This document shows positions 45,501-53,589 of a stretch of 64,000 nucleotides of DNA, in pieces; positions within the stretch are counted from its first letter, which is position 1, and every line of letters begins with the position of its first letter. A program made the position numbers and the translations under genes. A model generated the notes under the pieces. That model saw only the letters and a program-made list of their open reading frames with translations. It ran no database searches and was not told where the DNA came from. The stretch is from Thermodesulfobacteriota bacterium (GTDB lineage: Bacteria; Desulfobacterota; UBA8473). The DNA is taken from NCBI GenBank assembly GCA_040757775.1, contig JBFLWQ010000012.1:1-64000 (forward strand). The letters run 5' to 3'.

Positions 45501-45746
45501 TATAGTAACAAGGGGTTCACGGTTGCAGATGCCTGCACAACCAGATGTAGTTATGAGGATATCAGTTCTCCCAGAGGAGTTAAGCTCTTCCCTGAGGGCA
45601 GCCAAAACATTCTCTGCACCAGAGGCGATCCCGCAGGTGCCCATGTGCACCGTGATGAGACAATTACACTTTCCAACCTCCAGTACCGATGACCTGAGAA
45701 CCTCTCCCTTTATCCTATAAAGATCCTCTATCTTCAGCTTTTGCAT
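42588..45746 (-). CDS. NuoF-GltD fusion flavoprotein (NAD(P)H-linked subunit of the hydrogenase)
   Basis: 1052 residues, two enzymes in one chain. Residues 1-565 are NuoF/HoxF-like: thioredoxin-like [2Fe-2S] region (GTCGIASGA, TSGCAGIC), FMN/NADH site (GRGGAGFPTG ~204-213, CNADEGDPGA) and [4Fe-4S] Cys493, 496, 499, 539. Residues ~570-1052 are GltD/NfnB-like: cysteine clusters (CQHTCPLG, CGRVCDHKCEFKC), FAD site GAGPSG (675-680), NAD(P) site GGGNSA (805-810) and GGGDAVTGPATVVEAI. C-terminal CRCLRC adds another possible cluster. Two flavins and a chain of clusters suggest electron bifurcation between NAD(P)H, ferredoxin and H2, by analogy with Nfn and HydABC; the split is inference. Confidence 0.92.
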   Translation of the reverse strand: MQKLKIEDLYRIKGEVLRSSVLEVGKCNCLITVHMGTCGIASGAENVLAALREELNSSGRTDILITTSGCAGICNREPLVTIDRLGEESIKYAEVNEEKARQIFQKHVLGSQVIPEWAFSRGWEQKEKAFEGPPSPGTEAIPSIQQIPFFGLQELRVMRNRGLIQAERIEEYIAMDGYLAAARALYQMSSDEIIKEVKVSGIRGRGGAGFPTGMKWEFCARSRGDIKYVLCNADEGDPGAFMDRCVLESDPHAVLEGMIIAAKAIGSKQGYIYCRAEYPLAVKMLNLAIDQARGYGLLGEDILGSGFSFDLEVYRGAGAFVCGEETALMTSIEGKRGMPRPRPPFPAIQGLWKKPTVLNNVETLASIPQIILNGGKWYAGLGTLRSKGTKVFALTGDVNNVGLVEVPMGTPIGTIVHDIGGGISEGKRFKAVQLGGPSGGCIPAQHLNAPVDYETITQLGAIVGSGGMIVMNEDKCVVDVARFFMEFCQEESCGKCTPCRVGTKKMLEILTRICEGKGEVGDIETLERWASIVQNTALCGLGQTAPNPVLSTLRYFRDEYEAHIREKRCPAIVCSAFFKSPCQHTCPLGMDIPSYIALVRAERLDDAYKILLRTNPFPSVCGRVCDHKCEFKCRRSTLDEPVNIKYLKRFITDNTRRPPVNRVPVTRKGRIAIIGAGPSGLTAAKDLILRGCEVVVFEELPEPGGMLRWGIPEYRLPRDVLRSEIEDILALGVELRCNTKVGRDISWDQVKKESDVIYLAIGAQQSIRVEADGEDLEGIWGAVEYLRELNLGKKPEIGTRVAVIGGGNSAIDASRSALRCGAKEVTILYRRLRQDMPAQEEEIQAAEEEGVKIEYLVAPIRFSGDNGHLQKVICQRMSLGEFDASGRRRPLPIPGAEFSLDVDQVLVAIGQKPVFPFPVEKDDPRISKRGLLEIKKGTKTCVSDSMIYGGGDAVTGPATVVEAIAAGHHAANEIDAAVRKRYTEPPYIPPLEDEIEIPMVIDEETPEIPRIRVPEIPAAERIGNFKEVELGFSSKIAMDEACRCLRCDIQTV

Positions 45747-45841
45747 AGGTAAACTCCTTCTTTAATTGTCTCCCTCATCGATTGGGAGAAAAACCCTTCC
45801 GCCTGAGGAAAGACTTCAGTTGGATATTGTGCGGATGATGC

Positions 45842-45904
45842 AGGGACAACCCCCAGTGCCCCCCCCTTTGCCAAAGGGGGGGCACTGGGGGGTTACCTGT
45901 CCCT
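45842..45904. repeat. long imperfect hairpin between nuoE and nuoF-gltD
   Basis: CCCCAGTGCC(C)6TTTG pairs with CAAAG(G)6GCACTGGGG (one bulged base), extended by outer GGGACA/TGTCCC arms. It is a G/C-rich palindrome of about 60 bp in the 213-bp gap between nuoE and nuoF-gltD. It may cause partial termination or mark an RNA processing site in the operon. Confidence 0.6.
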
Positions 45905-45959
45905 TTGTGCCTCAAACCCCGATCCTATCGGGGTAGCTGACTTTTCAGGATGAACTTGA

Positions 45960-46463
45960 TTAATCATAATTCTCCAAAATTTCAGGTATCTTTGTTGGTT
46001 TAACCTGTCTGAAGGTATTATTATCGATAACCATTGTTGGGGCAAGACCACAGGCACCCAGACAACGCACAGTGTCCAGGGAAAAACGCCTGTCATCTGT
46101 TGTACTCCCGGGGCAAACTCCTAGAATTCCCGAAAGTTTTTCCATGTTTTTTTTGCCCCCTCTGACATAACATGCCGTTCCAAGACAGACCCTTACAGTA
46201 TGCCTTCCCCTTGGAACCATCGTAAAAAAAGAATAAAAGGTGATAACCCCATAGACCTCGCTAAAAGGAATCCTGAGTCCGGTGGCGATCCTTCTCTGTA
46301 TGGATTTAGGAAGATACCCGATGGTTTCCTGTATCTCCTCCAGAGCAGGTATTAGTGCCCCAGGTTTTCTAGCGTATCGCTCAATGATGGTATCTACAGA
46401 AGCCAGCTCTTCTGCAGAAAATTCTTGTTCCTCAACTATTTCTGATGTCACATTCTCCACCAC
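45960..46463 (-). CDS. NuoE/HoxE-like [2Fe-2S] subunit
   Basis: 167 residues, the NuoE thioredoxin-like fold: helical N-terminus (IIERYARKPGALIPALEEIQ), VYGVITFYSFF, then [2Fe-2S] cysteines in CLGTACYV and VRCLGACGLAP. First gene of the hydrogenase operon. It is thought to act in electron transfer to and from the NuoF flavin. AAAAGGAGG lies before the ATG. A sigma-54-type promoter at 46640-46655 is the likely start of the transcript. Confidence 0.93.
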   Translation of the reverse strand: MVENVTSEIVEEQEFSAEELASVDTIIERYARKPGALIPALEEIQETIGYLPKSIQRRIATGLRIPFSEVYGVITFYSFFTMVPRGRHTVRVCLGTACYVRGGKKNMEKLSGILGVCPGSTTDDRRFSLDTVRCLGACGLAPTMVIDNNTFRQVKPTKIPEILENYD

Positions 46464-46500
46464 AGAAATTACCTCCTTTTAAGAAGTTACAAAAAATGCC

Positions 46501-46597
46501 CACTTTGTCATTGCGAATCCCGATGAAATCGGGATGAAGCAATCTCTGTGCTTTGCCCTGAGATTGCCTTGTCCCGACTTGTCGGGGAAAGCGAGTT
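46501..46597. repeat. interspersed repeat (CATTGCGAATCCCGATGAAATCGGGA type)
   Basis: GTCATTGCGAATCCCGATGAAATCGGGATGAAGCAATCTC followed by GAGATTGCC...CCCGACTTGTCGGGG is the familiar TCATTGCGA/GCAATCTC interspersed repeat with internal hairpins. It sits in the leader of the hydrogenase operon, between its sigma-54 promoter and nuoE. Confidence 0.65.
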
Positions 46598-46639
46598 TTT
46601 CAAAGTCTAATATTGTAAAAACTCCCTGTCCTTTTTGAA

Positions 46640-46655
46640 CTCAAGAATTGTGCCA
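46640..46655 (-). promoter_or_regulatory. sigma-54 promoter of the hydrogenase operon
   Basis: On the minus strand: TGGCAC (46655-46650), AATTC, TTGAG (46644-46640). Identical to the acs promoter core and nearly so to that of the binding-protein array. It is about 180 bp before nuoE, with an interspersed repeat in the leader. Confidence 0.65.
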
Positions 46656-46759
46656 AAAGGGAACTTATTTGATGAAAAAAATAACCAGTTGAAAAGACAG
46701 GTTAAATTGGCTGCCAATTATCACAAGAGAAAAGGATTGTATGGGGGAACGACCTTTCT

Positions 46760-46787
46760 TGTAAACATCCAGTTTACACTCTGTCAA
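46760..46787 (-). promoter_or_regulatory. putative enhancer (UAS) of the hydrogenase operon
   Basis: Minus strand: TTGACA, 2 bases, GTGTAAAC, 5 bases, GTTTACA. The TGTAAAC/GTTTACA arms are a perfect inverted repeat. It lies 105 bp upstream of the -24 box. Same block at 8940-8967 and 57169-57196. Confidence 0.6.
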
Positions 46788-46814
46788 CTGGCGGATACTT
46801 TTTTTAGCGATATG

Positions 46815-48776
46815 TTAGCTCGCGTCCTCTGGTGTGCCAAAGGGTAATGTAAAGATGAAGTTTATCCACTTACCAACTTCAGATTCTGCCCAGATTACAC
46901 CTCCGTGCTTAGTAACGATATCCTTTGTAATAAAGAGGCCCAAGCCTGTACTGCGTGACCTTTCGGGTTTGTCCTGCAATCGTACAAACTTCTGGAATAG
47001 CTGCGATATCTTGTCGGAGGAGAGACCTTCTCCCTCGTTCCATACTTCAAATCTAAAGTTTTTCTCTTCTCTCTTAAAGCCTAGCCTTATTTTCCCGTTA
47101 TGGCAGCCATACTTCAACGCATTGGTAAGAAGGTTTTTATAAACTATTAGAAGCAGATTAGGGTCTCCCATGATTGGCAAAGTTTCTGGCAACTCATTCT
47201 CGACTATAACGGATTGCTCAGCAACTGTTTGTTCTAATTCTCCCAGTACGGGATTCACAACGTCACTAATTAAGTCAATTATTTTTGCTTCAACCTTTAA
47301 TTCTCCTCTCTCTATTTGTGCCAGGTTGAGGTAGTTACGGGTCATTCTTACGGCTGAGTCAATATTACGCGAGATGCCGTGTATAAGAGCTCCCTGCTTC
47401 TCGCTCAAGGGACCAATGAGTCCTGCATCGAGCGCACGCGCTGAAGTGTAGATTACTCCCAGTGTGTTTTTCAATTCATGCGATACAAATCCTAACATAT
47501 CAAGGTAGTTGGCATTTAGCTGCTGCAGTGAGGCATTAGTATCCTCCAGTTCTATATTGGCAGCTTTAAGTTTCTCTTCCCGGTCGTGCAGACTCGATGC
47601 CATTGCATTGAAGGTGCGGGTCAAATCTCGGATCTCATCGTCTATCAAAGGCTCTTCAACCCTGAGGTTGAGGTCCCCTGTTGCTATTCCTCCAGCAGCA
47701 TCTGCCAGGCGTCTGAGGGAGCCAGTTAGCCGACGTGCGAAGATGAGGCCAACAGCAAGCACAAAGACTGCTGCACCAAATGAAAGACCTCCATAGAATT
47801 TCCATAGAGCCAGTTTTATGTCATTGTATTTTTTAGCAAGGACACCAACATAAAGAATACCTATTACCCTGCCTTCGATGTCGTGAATAGGGTTATATGC
47901 GCTTATGTACCAATCATTGACAACGAAGGCCCTGTCATACCAATTGAGGTTATTTTCGAGTACTTTATCGTAGACATCTGCACTCACACGGGTACCTGTT
48001 GCCCTGTTTCCGTTTGCGAATTTTACATTGGTGGCGATGCGGGTATCCCACTGGAAGATCGTTACGGTGCCTAGGTATCGACCATCGTAAATTTCGTCTT
48101 CAAAAACGATGGATCTGATTTTGTCAACAAGCGCATGATTTCGGTTGAGAAGAATGCCAGCATGGAGTGCCCCGAGGATATTACCATTTTCATCGTAGAT
48201 GGGGGCGGCAGCAACAAGCGCCATGCCAGCCGACTCGGAAGTCTTCGGACGGAACTTTGCCTTGGGTGTCGGTTCAAACACGATGAAGGCACGTTCTTCG
48301 AGATCACCACCTTCAACTCGAAGTCTTCCCGGGCTGAGGATGGCAAATCCGCTCACACTTTTACCTTTTAATGCGCTGCTGACAAAGGGGTCGTTAGTTA
48401 GATAATCACCCTTATTATATGGTTCAACGGTGCGAACGATAACCTGTCCTCTGGCATCGGTAAGGGATAAAAAATCGAATTCGCACTGTCGTCTCACGGC
48501 TTCAAGGGATGCCCGGTGGATCGGAGAATCTGGTGCGTAGTAGGCACTCTCAACTCGTCTGCCAGTACCAAGCACACCTACAAAAAGGTTTAATTTGTCA
48601 AGTTCACCCTGAATAACATTCCATGCTGAGCGTAGATCAAGGTTCACACGGAGCTGTGCCTCGTTTAATGTAGTGCGATTGATAAGCATTGCTCCAACCA
48701 ACGCCCCCAGAATTCCAAACAATGCTATGATCAGTACAAAATTCAGGAAAACTCGCTTGCTCAATTTTATTCGCAT
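46815..48776 (-). CDS. Cache/HAMP sensor histidine kinase
   Basis: 653 residues. Membrane helix ~10-32, a large extracytoplasmic Cache domain (~35-330, with AAPIYDENGNILGALHAG and DIEGRVIGILYVG), second helix ~335-355, HAMP (~358-410), coiled coil, HisKA with GFVSHELKNTLGVI, and HATPase (NLLTNALKYG, STGLGLFITKD). Last gene of the acs-containing minus-strand run, and the hydrogenase promoter region follows directly. No receiver adjoins it; 50740-51105 is the nearest on the same transcript. Confidence 0.88.
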   Translation of the reverse strand: MRIKLSKRVFLNFVLIIALFGILGALVGAMLINRTTLNEAQLRVNLDLRSAWNVIQGELDKLNLFVGVLGTGRRVESAYYAPDSPIHRASLEAVRRQCEFDFLSLTDARGQVIVRTVEPYNKGDYLTNDPFVSSALKGKSVSGFAILSPGRLRVEGGDLEERAFIVFEPTPKAKFRPKTSESAGMALVAAAPIYDENGNILGALHAGILLNRNHALVDKIRSIVFEDEIYDGRYLGTVTIFQWDTRIATNVKFANGNRATGTRVSADVYDKVLENNLNWYDRAFVVNDWYISAYNPIHDIEGRVIGILYVGVLAKKYNDIKLALWKFYGGLSFGAAVFVLAVGLIFARRLTGSLRRLADAAGGIATGDLNLRVEEPLIDDEIRDLTRTFNAMASSLHDREEKLKAANIELEDTNASLQQLNANYLDMLGFVSHELKNTLGVIYTSARALDAGLIGPLSEKQGALIHGISRNIDSAVRMTRNYLNLAQIERGELKVEAKIIDLISDVVNPVLGELEQTVAEQSVIVENELPETLPIMGDPNLLLIVYKNLLTNALKYGCHNGKIRLGFKREEKNFRFEVWNEGEGLSSDKISQLFQKFVRLQDKPERSRSTGLGLFITKDIVTKHGGVIWAESEVGKWINFIFTLPFGTPEDAS

Positions 48777-48807
48777 ATATGTTCACCTCATAGTTTTTAT
48801 ACAGGTT

Positions 48808-48828
48808 GATTTTTTACGACTTCATCAA
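48808..48828. repeat. solo MITE terminus at the 3' end of the GNAT-like gene
   Basis: GATTTTTTACGACTTCATCAA matches the right end of the MITE at 38262-38418. The stop codon of the 48825-49634 gene (TGA) lies inside it, so an insertion or its remnant may have reset the gene's C-terminus. Confidence 0.55.
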
Positions 48829-49634
48829 TACTGAGCATTGGGAAAAGTACAAACTTTTCGAGGCTTATCAATCATTTTGTACATTTTTGGGGAAAACCAT
48901 GCCCCTTCAAGTATTTCGTCGTCAATGTCATTGAAGATGCCATCGTGGATTGCCCAACTTCGCCCACGGATGGACCTGTGAAACCCTGCCTGTCGAAAGG
49001 GAGAAGAGCCATTCAACTTATCATGGAGGATGTTCCCGGAATGAAAAAGTTCCTGAATGCGTTTCATCCTCAGAAACCCTTCAAAATAAGAAAAGCCATA
49101 CATCTCATAAATGATCGCGTTATGATAGAAAAGGGCATCTAAGACGATCGACTTTATTCCCATAATCCTGGCGAAGTGCTCCAGACAATTGATAAATTGG
49201 CCGGTTAACCTGAGTCCTCTTCTAACCTGGCCCGGAGCTAAACCAGCTTTCATAGCTTTTACCTCTTCATTTATATTTCGGGATGCCCGTCCAAAAAGTG
49301 TATCCTTACCCATCATATCAACATCAGTGTTAAACCTATCGCTATCAGGATCATTCATAATTATAAAATCGAGACAGAGCTGGGTTCTGTCCGTAGTGTC
49401 AGATATCTGGGAAAAGAAGACACAATCATGGTCTGTTACCTCCCGCTTCACTTCGACAATGGCTGCATTGTCTTTAGGCGGACAATAAAATCGAACCAGG
49501 CGCTCTTGTCTTTCATTAATGAAGAGAACCGGGCTAATGCGATAACGATGAAATATTGAAGGTGGAATTATAACGCGATAAAGACCTTCTTTTTCAACAT
49601 CTGAGAGGTGACTTATTTTATATATCCAGGACAT
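48825..49634 (-). CDS. unrecognised protein, GNAT-like C-terminal half
   Basis: 269 soluble residues. I do not recognise the family. Residues ~140-195 (APGQVRRGLRLTGQF..., then ALFYHNAIIYEMYGFSYFEG) resemble motifs A and B of GNAT acetyltransferases, including the N/A-x-x-x-Y-E-x-x-G-F signature. It lies in the acs operon, between the DRTGG gene (23 bp upstream) and a kinase. Protein acetyltransferases often control acetyl-CoA synthetase by acetylating its active lysine, so a regulatory role on Acs is an attractive guess. The stop codon lies within a MITE end. Confidence 0.5.
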   Translation of the reverse strand: MSWIYKISHLSDVEKEGLYRVIIPPSIFHRYRISPVLFINERQERLVRFYCPPKDNAAIVEVKREVTDHDCVFFSQISDTTDRTQLCLDFIIMNDPDSDRFNTDVDMMGKDTLFGRASRNINEEVKAMKAGLAPGQVRRGLRLTGQFINCLEHFARIMGIKSIVLDALFYHNAIIYEMYGFSYFEGFLRMKRIQELFHSGNILHDKLNGSSPFRQAGFHRSIRGRSWAIHDGIFNDIDDEILEGAWFSPKMYKMIDKPRKVCTFPNAQY

Positions 49635-49657
49635 GTTCTCGCCATCAGGGATTGAGT

Positions 49658-50713
49658 TTAAATAACCTGCCTTACAATCTTTCGGATAGCATCTTCCTCA
49701 CCCATGAGTTGAAGAAATCGTTTAAGCTTGTAGACATCTTTATAAGTGATATGTACTTGCTGATTCTGAATCCTCTCCATGGTATTAAAGGTATCGTAGG
49801 GAGCTGAAATCAGCGGGATGCCAAAGTCCTTGCAAGTATTGATTACAATGGGAGCCGGCTTTCGTCCCCCGGTCAGCAAAATGCCAGTAACAACAGGGGT
49901 AACAAAATGTACAGGTGAATTATCCACTGTTGGTCCAAGAAGGATAATTTTGTTAAAAATCCTGCAGAATAAATTTAACGAACCCTGAAGGTGAGTGGAA
50001 CTGATGGAGGTACTTTCCACCAGACTATCCATGTGTTCTTTTCCTGTCAGCACATCGCCCTTAACGATATCAACGATGTGACGAATGGTTAAACAAGCCA
50101 GGATCCGATCTTGGGGTACAACAAAGACAACGGGCAGCCCTCTTTCCTGAAAGAGGGGAACGAGTTTTCGGCGGACAGATTCCAGGCTATCAGGTGAAAC
50201 CTGATTGATGATTACGATCTTGACCCTTCCGTTCAAGAATGAATTTACAGCCAGTACTGAATATATAGACATGCTATCACTCTGAAATTTATCGACCAGC
50301 AAAACCGGAGAGTCAAACTGGTTTACAAGATTACCATCGGGTAAATAAGGGGAGTTAGAGTCATAAAAAATTTGCTCTGACCCCATAATTACAAGAACAT
50401 CTTTTTCTTCCTTTACAATTTCATAACTTTTTTTGATGTTTTTAATCTGTTCTTTCCTGGTGGCTTCATCTCCTGGAGATTCTTCCGGGACAACCGGAGA
50501 GATGAGTTCTAAATCTTCCTGAAGATAAAGATACTCTTTCATTAAAAGGGCATCTTTATCTATTATTCGTCCGTCCTTAATCATGGGACGGGTGACAAAG
50601 GGCTTAAAAAAACCTGTCCGCATACCTTTTGAATGAAAAATCTCTGCCATAACCCATGCTGCCAAACTCTGTCCCGATTGGTTACCCGTGGAACTAACGA
50701 AGACTTTATGCAT
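49658..50713 (-). CDS. BioD-like/DRTGG-domain protein (phosphotransacetylase N-terminal type)
   Basis: 351 residues: an AAA_26 (dethiobiotin synthetase-like) domain (1-~210) followed by a DRTGG domain (~215-330; GILLTGGRKPAPIV and APYDTFNTMERI). This is the regulatory N-terminal half found on long phosphotransacetylases, here without the catalytic domain. The P-loop is degenerate: STGNQSGQS has Gln where the catalytic Lys of GxxxxGK should be. It is placed in the acs operon and probably has a ligand-binding regulatory role in acetyl-CoA/acetate metabolism. Confidence 0.75.
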   Translation of the reverse strand: MHKVFVSSTGNQSGQSLAAWVMAEIFHSKGMRTGFFKPFVTRPMIKDGRIIDKDALLMKEYLYLQEDLELISPVVPEESPGDEATRKEQIKNIKKSYEIVKEEKDVLVIMGSEQIFYDSNSPYLPDGNLVNQFDSPVLLVDKFQSDSMSIYSVLAVNSFLNGRVKIVIINQVSPDSLESVRRKLVPLFQERGLPVVFVVPQDRILACLTIRHIVDIVKGDVLTGKEHMDSLVESTSISSTHLQGSLNLFCRIFNKIILLGPTVDNSPVHFVTPVVTGILLTGGRKPAPIVINTCKDFGIPLISAPYDTFNTMERIQNQQVHITYKDVYKLKRFLQLMGEEDAIRKIVRQVI

Positions 50714-50739
50714 TTTCTTTTCCCGGTTATAAAAACTAT

Positions 50740-51105
50740 TTATTCCAAAGAATTTTTAACCAACTCAAGGAGACGCTGAGGTGAGATGGGTTTTGGCAAA
50801 AACAGGTTGGCACCGGCATCGATACCCTTTTGCGTATCCTCCTTGCTGCTTTTGGCTGTGAGTATAATAATGGGAACAGTACGGTATAGTTCCATTTCCC
50901 TGATTTTTCGGCAGAGTTCGAAGCCATCAATACCTGGCATGATAATATCCAGTATCATAAGGTCGAATTTCTCCTCACCTACCTTTTCCAGAGCAATATG
51001 ACCATTCAAGGCGGTTGACACCTCGTAGCCACAGGGCTTGAGCAGCTCTTCCAGGGCTATCAAAACAAGCTCATCATCATCAACGACAAGAATCTTTTTA
51101 GACAT
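50740..51105 (-). CDS. single-domain response regulator
   Basis: 121 residues: receiver with VVDDDE, phospho-acceptor Asp53 in ILDIIMPG and lysine in LPKPISP. It overlaps the 3' end of the upstream kinase by 8 bases, so the two are translationally coupled and probably cognate. Confidence 0.92.
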   Translation of the reverse strand: MSKKILVVDDDELVLIALEELLKPCGYEVSTALNGHIALEKVGEEKFDLMILDIIMPGIDGFELCRKIREMELYRTVPIIILTAKSSKEDTQKGIDAGANLFLPKPISPQRLLELVKNSLE

Positions 51106-53521
51106 TGCCTGTATTTCCTTTCTCTATTGATTTGTTGCTGCCAATCGCGGGCAGGATGACCCTGAAGGTAGTTCCCTTTCCCACCTCGCTGTCTACTTCT
51201 ATCCTGCCTCCATGCTTTTCTACAATACCATAGCAGATAGAGAGACCAAGTCCTGTCCCGCTCCCCACTTCTTTAGTTGAAAAGAATGGATCAAATATCT
51301 TGTACCTAATCTCTGGTGGTATGCCCGGGCCTGTATCGGTAAACGAAATAACGACTTCCCCTGGAGCTCCATCTTTATGTCGGTAAAAAGAACGGATTAT
51401 GAGTTCCTTATCTGATTCCTGCTTATCTAAGGCATCCCTGGCATTACTGATGATGTTTAAAAAAACCTGTTCGAGTTGAGAGGCGCTTCCTGTTACATCG
51501 GGTAATTGGGAGGAAAAATCCTTTACTATTTTAATATTGTGATCGAGGAGTTGCTGTTCAGTTATAAGGAGAGAATTGTTTATCGGTATCCTTATATCTA
51601 AAGGTTCAAAATGCGTTTCCGTTTCTCTTGAAAACTCCCGGAGATGGTTAACAATAGTGGCGATACGATCATTGCAACGACCTATCAAACCTATCAGTCT
51701 TTCATTGGGGCAGTCTTGATGGAGATTCTCTCTGATACGATAAAGGATAGTCTGAGATGCCATGAGGGGATTGTTTATTTCATGTGCCACACCTGAAACC
51801 AGATCTCCCAGTTCCCGCATTTTAGCGCCCTGAATAAGGGATGCCTCAGCTTTCTGGAGATCTGCCTCCAGCTTTCTTTTTTCGGTCAGGTCCTGGAAAA
51901 TACCCACCGTTCCTATGGTTTCCCCCCTAAAATTTTTTAAGAGGGCGGCAGACGTATTGATGGGGATTTCCCTGCCATTCCTGTCAACCAGAGTCATCTT
52001 ATAATTGCTGAATTTATGGTCACGACGGAGGCTGCTCATGATCTTTCGAGCATCGGCTATTCCCTCCAGATAGAGAATAGAAACGTGTTTACCGATAACT
52101 TCCTCCTTTTTAACATGAAGAATATCTTCCAGTCCTCTGTTAATACGGGTAAGAACCCCTTTCTGGTCAGTTGTTATAATCCCATCTACCGAGCTTTCGA
52201 GGATATTTTCTAAATAGTCTTTTGTCTCTTTTAATTCTTGTTCCAGACGTTTTCGCTCGGTAATATCCCGTGATATTTCCAGATATCCAAAAAGTTCACC
52301 CCTGGCATTCTTCATAGCGGTTATCACTGTCCTGCCAAGAAATCTTCCGCCGTCCTTTTTCCCTCGCTCTGCCTCTTTTTCTATTGCCCGTCCCCTTCGC
52401 AATCCTTGCAATTCTTCTCTTTCAAGGAGGCAATCCTCGCTATTAGCATAAGTCTTGGAAATATTCTCTCCGATCATTTCTTCCCTTGTCCACCCGAAAA
52501 GGTTTCTGGCGCCCATGTTAAATTCCAGGATTTCTCCTTCAATATCAATGGCAACAATTGCATATTCAGTGGAACTCTCTAAGATGTTGGTCAACAGTGT
52601 CGATATTTTTTTATATTCTTCTTTTGAATCTGCGAGTTCCTGAGTCCGCTGAGCTACAGCCTGTTCTAAATTTTGGGTGTATTCCTGAATCTGTTCTCCC
52701 ATACAATTAAAAGAGTGTGCCAGTTGACCGATTTCATCCTGTTGTGAAATGTTAACCCGAAGAGAGAACTCCCCTTCTGCCATTCGGGATGAAACTCTGG
52801 TCAACTGCAGAATTGGACGAGTTAGAAAACGTGCCAGTATAATCATGAATATCAAGGCTATTCCCAGGCTGGTGGTAGTTAAAATGATAACAGTTTTTTC
52901 AGTATCATAAACTGCCTTGAAGATTTCCTCCTCATAGCTCCCTGCTGCTATAATCCACCCCAATTGGGACAGGTAGCGAAACTTCACAATTTTTATCCGG
53001 GAAGAGGTTTCCCCCAGTTCCACATTAATCCATGGGTAGCGAATTTCTCCTGTCTTTGATTTTCCCGAGGAGGTCGCCTTTTCAATCATCTCCCTGATAA
53101 AATAATTGCCCCTGGAGTCCTTCCAGTGGCTAATATTTTCCCCCTCCTTCGTGGGATGGATGATTAGATTACCCTGCCGGTCAAGTACGTAAGCATAGCC
53201 GGTCTTTCCGATAACAATACTTTTCACAATTTCCCTTATCTTGGAAAGCTGGGTGGGTAGAATTAAGGAAGTATTTTCTACGGCTGATAAGTTGGTTTCA
53301 CAAAGGGCATAAAGGGTATTAACGATATTTTCCAATTTCTGATCTTCCCCTGCTTTTAGAGCTGAACTGAACTCACTTGTTGCGAGGAAAGAGAAAAAGA
53401 TCAAGGGGATGATAACTAAAAGGGAGATAATAAAGATGAGTTTGTTCCTGAGTCTCCAGTCAGAAAATTTTTTCATGGGCAAAGGTGGGATAAGAAAGCT
53501 ATGGTTTATCCAGAGCTTCAT
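51098..53521 (-). CDS. Cache-HAMP-PAS-PAS sensor histidine kinase
   Basis: 807 residues. Membrane helices at ~28-50 and ~215-238 flank a single-Cache domain (GKTGYAYVLDRQGNLIIHP, WIIAAGSYEEE), then HAMP (~240-295), two PAS domains (~308-425 and ~430-550), HisKA ([13 protein letters not shown]) and HATPase ([20 protein letters not shown]). An internal Met at codon 16 (53476) is an alternative start; neither has a good ribosome site. Located between the MFS transporter and its receiver in the acs operon, it may sense acetate or another small acid. Confidence 0.9.
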   Translation of the reverse strand: MKLWINHSFLIPPLPMKKFSDWRLRNKLIFIISLLVIIPLIFFSFLATSEFSSALKAGEDQKLENIVNTLYALCETNLSAVENTSLILPTQLSKIREIVKSIVIGKTGYAYVLDRQGNLIIHPTKEGENISHWKDSRGNYFIREMIEKATSSGKSKTGEIRYPWINVELGETSSRIKIVKFRYLSQLGWIIAAGSYEEEIFKAVYDTEKTVIILTTTSLGIALIFMIILARFLTRPILQLTRVSSRMAEGEFSLRVNISQQDEIGQLAHSFNCMGEQIQEYTQNLEQAVAQRTQELADSKEEYKKISTLLTNILESSTEYAIVAIDIEGEILEFNMGARNLFGWTREEMIGENISKTYANSEDCLLEREELQGLRRGRAIEKEAERGKKDGGRFLGRTVITAMKNARGELFGYLEISRDITERKRLEQELKETKDYLENILESSVDGIITTDQKGVLTRINRGLEDILHVKKEEVIGKHVSILYLEGIADARKIMSSLRRDHKFSNYKMTLVDRNGREIPINTSAALLKNFRGETIGTVGIFQDLTEKRKLEADLQKAEASLIQGAKMRELGDLVSGVAHEINNPLMASQTILYRIRENLHQDCPNERLIGLIGRCNDRIATIVNHLREFSRETETHFEPLDIRIPINNSLLITEQQLLDHNIKIVKDFSSQLPDVTGSASQLEQVFLNIISNARDALDKQESDKELIIRSFYRHKDGAPGEVVISFTDTGPGIPPEIRYKIFDPFFSTKEVGSGTGLGLSICYGIVEKHGGRIEVDSEVGKGTTFRVILPAIGSNKSIEKGNTGNV

Positions 53522-53589
53522 AGCTTAACTGTTATATTTGTTAACATATTGTTAAAATATATTATTTAACGAAAAAAATCTACCTCTTT

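Larger units (their letters stand above)
46636..46796 (-). repeat. duplicated ~160-bp regulatory block, copy 1 (hydrogenase operon)
   Basis: Aligned over its whole length with 57044-57205 (upstream of acs), with small indels. It contains the -24/-12 element at one end and the dyad enhancer at the other. Between them both copies keep CCAGTTGAAAAGA and ACAAGAGAAAAGGATTG. Outer TCAACTGG (46784-46791) and inner CCAGTTGA (46685-46692) form an inverted pair. Reading frames across it are not conserved between copies, so it is not a gene remnant kept for coding. Confidence 0.75.

Noticed and set aside
46635-46847. A 70-codon frame across the duplicated regulatory block upstream of nuoE
   Set aside because: The second copy of the block breaks this frame with indels and stops, and the block carries promoter and dyad elements, so it is regulatory rather than coding.
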